Of a DNA stretch of 19,189 bases, positions 15,602 to 19,189 are shown piece by piece. Position numbers and translations under genes: made by a program. The first letter of the stretch is position 1, and every line of letters begins with the position of its first letter. The stretch is from Mycetohabitans rhizoxinica HKI 454. GTDB taxonomy: Bacteria; Pseudomonadota; Gammaproteobacteria; Burkholderiales; Burkholderiaceae. The notes beneath the pieces are model-generated. The model was not told where the DNA came from. It did not search any database and worked only from the letters and a program-made list of their open reading frames with translations. Location: assembly GCF_000198775.1 (NCBI RefSeq), contig NC_014722.1:2342833-2362021 (forward strand), given 5' to 3'.

Positions 15602-16471
15602 ATGTTCGTCCACAACAAACGATTGCAATACACCGTGCGGGTCAATGGCACGGACCCCGGCCTGGCCAACCTGTTGCTGGAGCAGTTCGGTGGCCCACAA
15701 GGCGAATTGGCCGCAGCAATGCGTTATTTCACGCAGGCCATCAGCGAGGAAGATCCCGGTCGCAAGGACATGCTGTTCGATATTGCGACGGAAGAACTCA
15801 GTCATCTGGAGATCATCGGGTCCATCGTCGCAATGCTCAACCGTGGAGCGAAGGGCGAGTTGGCCGAGGCGGTCGATGAGCAAGCCGAGCTTTATCGCAA
15901 ACTCAATGGCGCCGGCAATGACAGCCACGTGACACAATTGCTGTACGGCGCCGGCACACCGCTGACAAATTCGGCCGGCGTACCATGGAGCGCTGCATAC
16001 ATCGATACGATCGGCGAGCCGACTGCCGACCTGCGCTCGAATATCGCCGCTGAGGCCAGGGCCAAGATCATCTATGAGCGGCTGATCAATGTCACCGACG
16101 ACCCCGGCGTGCGAGACACGCTCGGCTTTTTGATGACCCGTGAGGTCTCTCACCAGAAATCCTTCGAAAAAGCGCTTTATTCGATTACGTCGAATTTCCC
16201 GCCGGGCAAGTTGCCGCCCGTGCCAGAATATGCGAGCAGTTATTTCAGGATGTCGACCGGCGTAGCACCCGTACGCGGCCCCTGGAATGAGGGCGGCGAT
16301 CTGAATCTCGTCGAGAATCCGCCGGTACCGGTCGATGGCGGTGACGGCCAGGCGAGCGTGACACTGCAACCGGATGAGGATGCCGCGCTGAACGCGATGA
16401 AGCAGCGGCTCAGGTCGGACCCGGTCGCAGACCCGCCCACTGGCGCGGAGCTGGGAATGGGCAAACAGTGA
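15602..16471 (+). CDS. Manganese catalase (non-heme)
   Basis: Di-manganese catalase that converts hydrogen peroxide to water and oxygen without heme, in a four-helix ferritin-like fold. The protein is 289 aa. The expected metal ligands are present: E35 (GPQGELAAAMRYF), E65 and H68 (TEELSHLEI), E151 (AEARAKIIYERL), and H184 (TREVSHQKSF). Typical family segments include FVHNKRLQY at the start, GVPWSAAYIDTIGEPTADLRSNIAAE in the middle, and STGVAPVRGPWNEGG near residue 220. The start ATG at 15602 has AGGAGG 5 nt upstream. The neighbouring Nramp importer could supply the metal. An E-D-P rich C-terminal tail of about 50 residues is variable in this family. Confidence 0.95.
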   Translation: MFVHNKRLQYTVRVNGTDPGLANLLLEQFGGPQGELAAAMRYFTQAISEEDPGRKDMLFDIATEELSHLEIIGSIVAMLNRGAKGELAEAVDEQAELYRKLNGAGNDSHVTQLLYGAGTPLTNSAGVPWSAAYIDTIGEPTADLRSNIAAEARAKIIYERLINVTDDPGVRDTLGFLMTREVSHQKSFEKALYSITSNFPPGKLPPVPEYASSYFRMSTGVAPVRGPWNEGGDLNLVENPPVPVDGGDGQASVTLQPDEDAALNAMKQRLRSDPVADPPTGAELGMGKQ

Positions 16472-16641
16472 CAGTGATGCGCGACGTGCAGCGTGGTTGC
16501 CGCAACCGCGCAAACGCCGGGCTTGAGCACGCGCTCCGGTGACCAGCGTTAGCAACCTTATTCGCGGCATGTGCAACCCGTGCCGCGGGCACACGTCGTG
16601 CTGCGTGCTGACGACAATGCAAACCCCGGTTTTCCTACACG

Positions 16642-17304
16642 ATGTCCACGCTTTTGCCTTTCCCAAACCGCCGCGCGGCGGGCAGCGCACTGGCCGGCGC
16701 GCTGACCCGCTACCGGGATTGCGCGCCGCTGGTCGTCGGCTTGCCGCGCGGCGGCGTACCGGTGGCATTCGAGGTCGCCCGCGCGCTGGGCGGCAGCCTT
16801 GACGTGCTGCTGGTACGCAAGCTCGGCGCGCCGCACCAGCCGGAACTCGCGCTAGGCTCGATCGTCGAGGGTGATCCACCACAAGTGGTCTGGAACGAGG
16901 ACATCGTTGTGGCACTGCGCCCCGGCGATGACTATCTCATCGGCGAGCAGCATCGTCAGCAGCAGGAACTGGTGCGGCGCCGCGCACAGTACCGGCGCGG
17001 CGCCCCACCGGTGCCAGCCGCGCACCGCACGATCATTGTCGTCGATGACGGCGTGGCCACGGGAAGCACAATGAAGGTCGCGCTACTCGCGTTGCGCAAT
17101 GCCGGCGCAGCCAAGCTTGTCGCCGCATCACCCGTGGCGCCGCGTGAAGTCTGGACGCACGTGGCGCAATGGGCGGACGATAACGCGTGTCTTGCTCAAC
17201 TGGATGCATTCGGCGCGGTGGGGCAGTATTACGCGGATTTTGCGCAGACCAGCGATGACGAAGTCGTCGATCTACTCGCCCGCTCGCGCGGCGACGGCGG
17301 ATAA
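16642..17304 (+). CDS. Phosphoribosyltransferase-domain protein
   Basis: A 220-aa type I phosphoribosyltransferase fold. The PRPP-binding loop is IIVVDDGVATGSTM at residues 131-144, with the paired Asp and the Thr-Gly-Ser-Thr end. An N-terminal LVVGLPRGGVPVAFEVARALG at about 30-50 and LLVRKLGAPHQPELALGSI at 56-74 are typical of a family of stand-alone PRTases whose substrate is unknown. In other bacteria these often sit beside stress or dienelactone-hydrolase genes. No clear Shine-Dalgarno was found. It lies 170 bp downstream of the manganese catalase gene on the same strand, so cotranscription is possible. The next 281 bp (17305-17585) contain no gene I can identify. Confidence 0.85.
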   Translation: MSTLLPFPNRRAAGSALAGALTRYRDCAPLVVGLPRGGVPVAFEVARALGGSLDVLLVRKLGAPHQPELALGSIVEGDPPQVVWNEDIVVALRPGDDYLIGEQHRQQQELVRRRAQYRRGAPPVPAAHRTIIVVDDGVATGSTMKVALLALRNAGAAKLVAASPVAPREVWTHVAQWADDNACLAQLDAFGAVGQYYADFAQTSDDEVVDLLARSRGDGG

Positions 17305-17585
17305 CGACGCGGCAGGCCTGCAGATCGATGCATTAAATCATGGACGCCTTCATCCAAGAGCAGAGCCTAGGCCTCCACTACCACCCGTGCAACGACTTGC
17401 TTGGCTCTATTGGTCGAGCACGCCGTGCTTCTTCGACGACGGCATGACCGCGATTGCGCAAGGACCGGGTTGGGCATCACAGGCGACGAGCGGAAAGTGC
17501 GCGAAATGGCGCACGTCGGTCACCGCTGGCTAATCCGGTTTGGCGACATGCGAGCGGCAGTCTCGCCAACGGGTAGCGCGCACGC

Positions 17586-19004
17586 TCAGCGGTCGGTACC
17601 GTGCCGCGCGATAAAGTCCAGCAACATGGTACGGTCCGTCTCGCCAAGCCGGTTACGTTCGCAAAATTGGAGAATTTCGTCGACCGCGTCCGCCCATTGC
17701 TGCCCGGAAAGCAGGGGGAGCAACTCCCGCTCGGCTAAGTCGTCGAGCACCGCGAACAGTTGCATGCCGTCACCATTGTCGAGCAGCCGTAGTGCCAATT
17801 GCCAACCGCGCTTGGATAGCGCTTCCCCTAGTCCGATGCTGCCTTCGAGCAAGCCCAGCGCGACCGCTTCCCGATGCTGGGCCGGTATGCGGTTCACCAT
17901 GGATTCGAGCAACGCAAACTCGGCTGTATGATGTTGCGGCGGCAGCATCGCCAGCGCAGCCGGCAGGTGCCGCATCGCGTGACCGAGCTGAAGGTCTGGC
18001 AACGCCTGCGTCAAGCGCCGCAGATCGGCATAATGCGCGGACATTTGCGGCTCGGGCAGCAACCAGATGACATGGGCCAGCGCGCCAACCGGCATGCCTT
18101 GCAGCGATGGCGGCAGCCGCTGCACCCAGTCATACACGAGTCGATGGTATCCGGCCAGCGTGGCCTGTGAATGCACGCCGTTGTCGCAAAAACCGCGCAG
18201 CAGTAACGCCAGTTGCGTTAGTAAGCGGGCTTGCGCGGTCGCGTCCAACGATGGCAGCCTGTTCAAGAATACCGAGTATTCGCGCTCGAAATGCTGCGGA
18301 TCCACGGGCAGACAGCCGAGCGACCATGCGAGCATGGCCCACAATCGGCCTCGGTCGACGTTACTGCGTTCGACGGCCGCGTAAACGAAGTCGTACAACG
18401 GCAGCCGGTGCTCCACCGCCAATCCCGGTAATGTCCCGATCACCCCTTCGAGTATCGGCAGCGCCACATGCGTCGGCAGCCGGTTCGCCATCTCGAAGAT
18501 CCGCTTATATGCGTGCGGCTGATATTGCTGCGGCAACTCCGGTATGCGAGGCCACAGCGCCTGGAGTGGCGCGGCGCGCAGCACCGGTGCGCCGCCGATG
18601 TACTCGATTTCGTCCAGCAGTTGATGTGCACGGCTGGAATCGAGTTGCCGGACATTGTCGGCACGCTCGCAGCACAGCCAACTGCGTCGCGAGTCCCATA
18701 ATGCATAATAGGTATGCCGCGCTACCGTGGACAGGCTTCCAATATCGTCAAATGGCGTATACGTCGCGATCTGGCGCAGGATCTCGGGCGGCAGATCGTC
18801 GAGCCTCGTCGCGCGGGCTGCAACGGCAGCGGCGCCGGTGGGCTGTCGCGCGGCACGGTGCGGCACCGACCATGCAGTGCGCGCATCAGGCGCCGACGCG
18901 CCCGGCGCGCTGCCGGGTGGCGCGGCGCCTGCGGCGGCAACCTGCTGTGGTTGCACGAAGGCAGCAATTACCGCGTGGTATGCGAGACCAGCATCAAACT
19001 CCAT
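17586..19004 (-). CDS. F-box protein with helical repeats, candidate effector
   Basis: A 472-aa protein. Residues 1-66 are rich in Ala, Pro and Gly and look disordered, as in many secreted effectors. Residues 67-106 match the eukaryotic F-box: LDDLPPEILRQIATYTPFDD, then SLSTVARHTYYAL, with the LP-EIL, Ile, Tyr, Asp and V-R-Y-L positions in register. F-boxes bind Skp1 in SCF ubiquitin ligases, and bacteria that encode them use them in host cells. Residues about 150-390 hold roughly six degenerate repeats with a period near 38, built on an R-L-P turn (R175, R249, R296, R372) with alpha-helical flanks, likely the target-binding part. The C-terminal 80 residues are helical and unrecognised. The ATG at 19004 follows a GGTG/AAGGA region, 23 bp after an upstream gene. 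There are no Cys-protease motifs and no clear signal peptide. Type III secretion is plausible but unsupported by sequence here. Confidence 0.8.
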   Translation of the reverse strand: MEFDAGLAYHAVIAAFVQPQQVAAAGAAPPGSAPGASAPDARTAWSVPHRAARQPTGAAAVAARATRLDDLPPEILRQIATYTPFDDIGSLSTVARHTYYALWDSRRSWLCCERADNVRQLDSSRAHQLLDEIEYIGGAPVLRAAPLQALWPRIPELPQQYQPHAYKRIFEMANRLPTHVALPILEGVIGTLPGLAVEHRLPLYDFVYAAVERSNVDRGRLWAMLAWSLGCLPVDPQHFEREYSVFLNRLPSLDATAQARLLTQLALLLRGFCDNGVHSQATLAGYHRLVYDWVQRLPPSLQGMPVGALAHVIWLLPEPQMSAHYADLRRLTQALPDLQLGHAMRHLPAALAMLPPQHHTAEFALLESMVNRIPAQHREAVALGLLEGSIGLGEALSKRGWQLALRLLDNGDGMQLFAVLDDLAERELLPLLSGQQWADAVDEILQFCERNRLGETDRTMLLDFIARHGTDR

Positions 19005-19027
19005 GAATTCACCCGTTCCTTCTTGAT

Positions 19028-19189
19028 CTACGCACGGCCACCGGCAGCCGCCTTAGGGTCAAACGTATCGCCGACCCGAATCTTATCTGAAGTAGCCTCG
19101 CCGAACGCAACGACAAGCGGCTGCGCACAGGCCACGGTCCGATTCGGGACGGTCACCACCCCATGCGTAGAAAGTGTGGCAAATCGTCG
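19028..19189 (-). CDS. C-terminal end of an unidentified protein (partial)
   Basis: An open minus-strand frame enters from the window edge and stops at TAG (19028-19030). Its 53 visible residues end with VPNRTVACAQPLVVAFGEA, then SDKIRVGDTFDPKAAAGGRA. The composition is normal for a coding end in this genome. Only 23 bp separate its stop from the F-box gene start, on the same strand, so the two may form an operon. I do not recognise the family. The gene begins beyond the window. Confidence 0.5.
   Translation of the reverse strand, partial: RRFATLSTHGVVTVPNRTVACAQPLVVAFGEATSDKIRVGDTFDPKAAAGGRA

Noticed and set aside
15353..16915. A 520-codon minus-strand open frame over the manganese catalase
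   Set aside because: Antisense to a gene with all metal ligands in place. Composition is that of a shadow frame, and there is no recognisable domain.
17341..17451. 36-codon ORF between the PRTase and F-box genes
   Set aside because: No ribosome site, no family resemblance, and too short to support.

Overview
The window looks like a high-GC betaproteobacterial chromosome from the Burkholderia sensu lato group. Three things suggest this: the block recA-recX-DUF2889-sucC-sucD-terC-pilin-pglL-moaC, an order I remember from Burkholderia chromosomes; a DUF6723-type small protein; and an ISNCY-type transposase remnant. The density of broken genes plus a eukaryote-like F-box protein would fit a host-associated lineage with a decaying genome, such as the endofungal Mycetohabitans. 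That genus placement is inference and was not tested.

Left part (1-9164), core block. moaC (+) converges on a PglL-type O-oligosaccharyltransferase gene (-). This is divergent from a type IV pilin-like gene (+), a plausible glycosylation substrate. Next come a 5'-truncated terC remnant, a very strong terminator, sucD, sucC, a DUF2889 gene, recX and recA, all on the minus strand. As written, sucC and the DUF2889 gene each carry one single-base deletion. Restoring the base gives a 388-aa SucC, and a DUF2889 frame whose TGA overlaps the sucC ATG. recA has a perfect CTGT-N8-ACAG LexA box inside its promoter. Divergent from recA is the first ~60 codons of an OmpR-type response regulator, frameshifted and cut off.

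Middle part (9165-12203), accessory debris. An ISNCY-type insertion sequence, degraded in several frames, abuts the response-regulator stump. A tRNA with anticodon CAT follows, with its own promoter and terminator. Then come an intact AbrB-type antitoxin/PIN toxin pair and two pieces of tyrosine recombinase whose broken ends touch and point apart. This resembles the relic of a tRNA-associated island in which only the toxin-antitoxin pair is intact. I recognise nothing in 10376-10639, and in 11713-12203 only a doubtful short secreted-protein ORF.

Right part (12204-19189). An AI-2E/YdiK-type permease gene (+) converges on an Nramp metal transporter gene (-), which lies just after a small DUF6723-type gene. 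Divergent from these, across a 469-bp gap with a 14-bp direct repeat, is a manganese catalase gene, followed by a phosphoribosyltransferase gene. Metal import and a manganese-dependent peroxide-removing enzyme side by side suggest a manganese/oxidative-stress module. Nothing was recognised in 17305-17585. The last complete gene (-) encodes a 472-aa protein with an F-box near its N terminus followed by a degenerate array of ~38-residue helical repeats. It is the best candidate here for an undescribed host-directed effector. The C-terminal end of an unidentified gene precedes it at the window edge.
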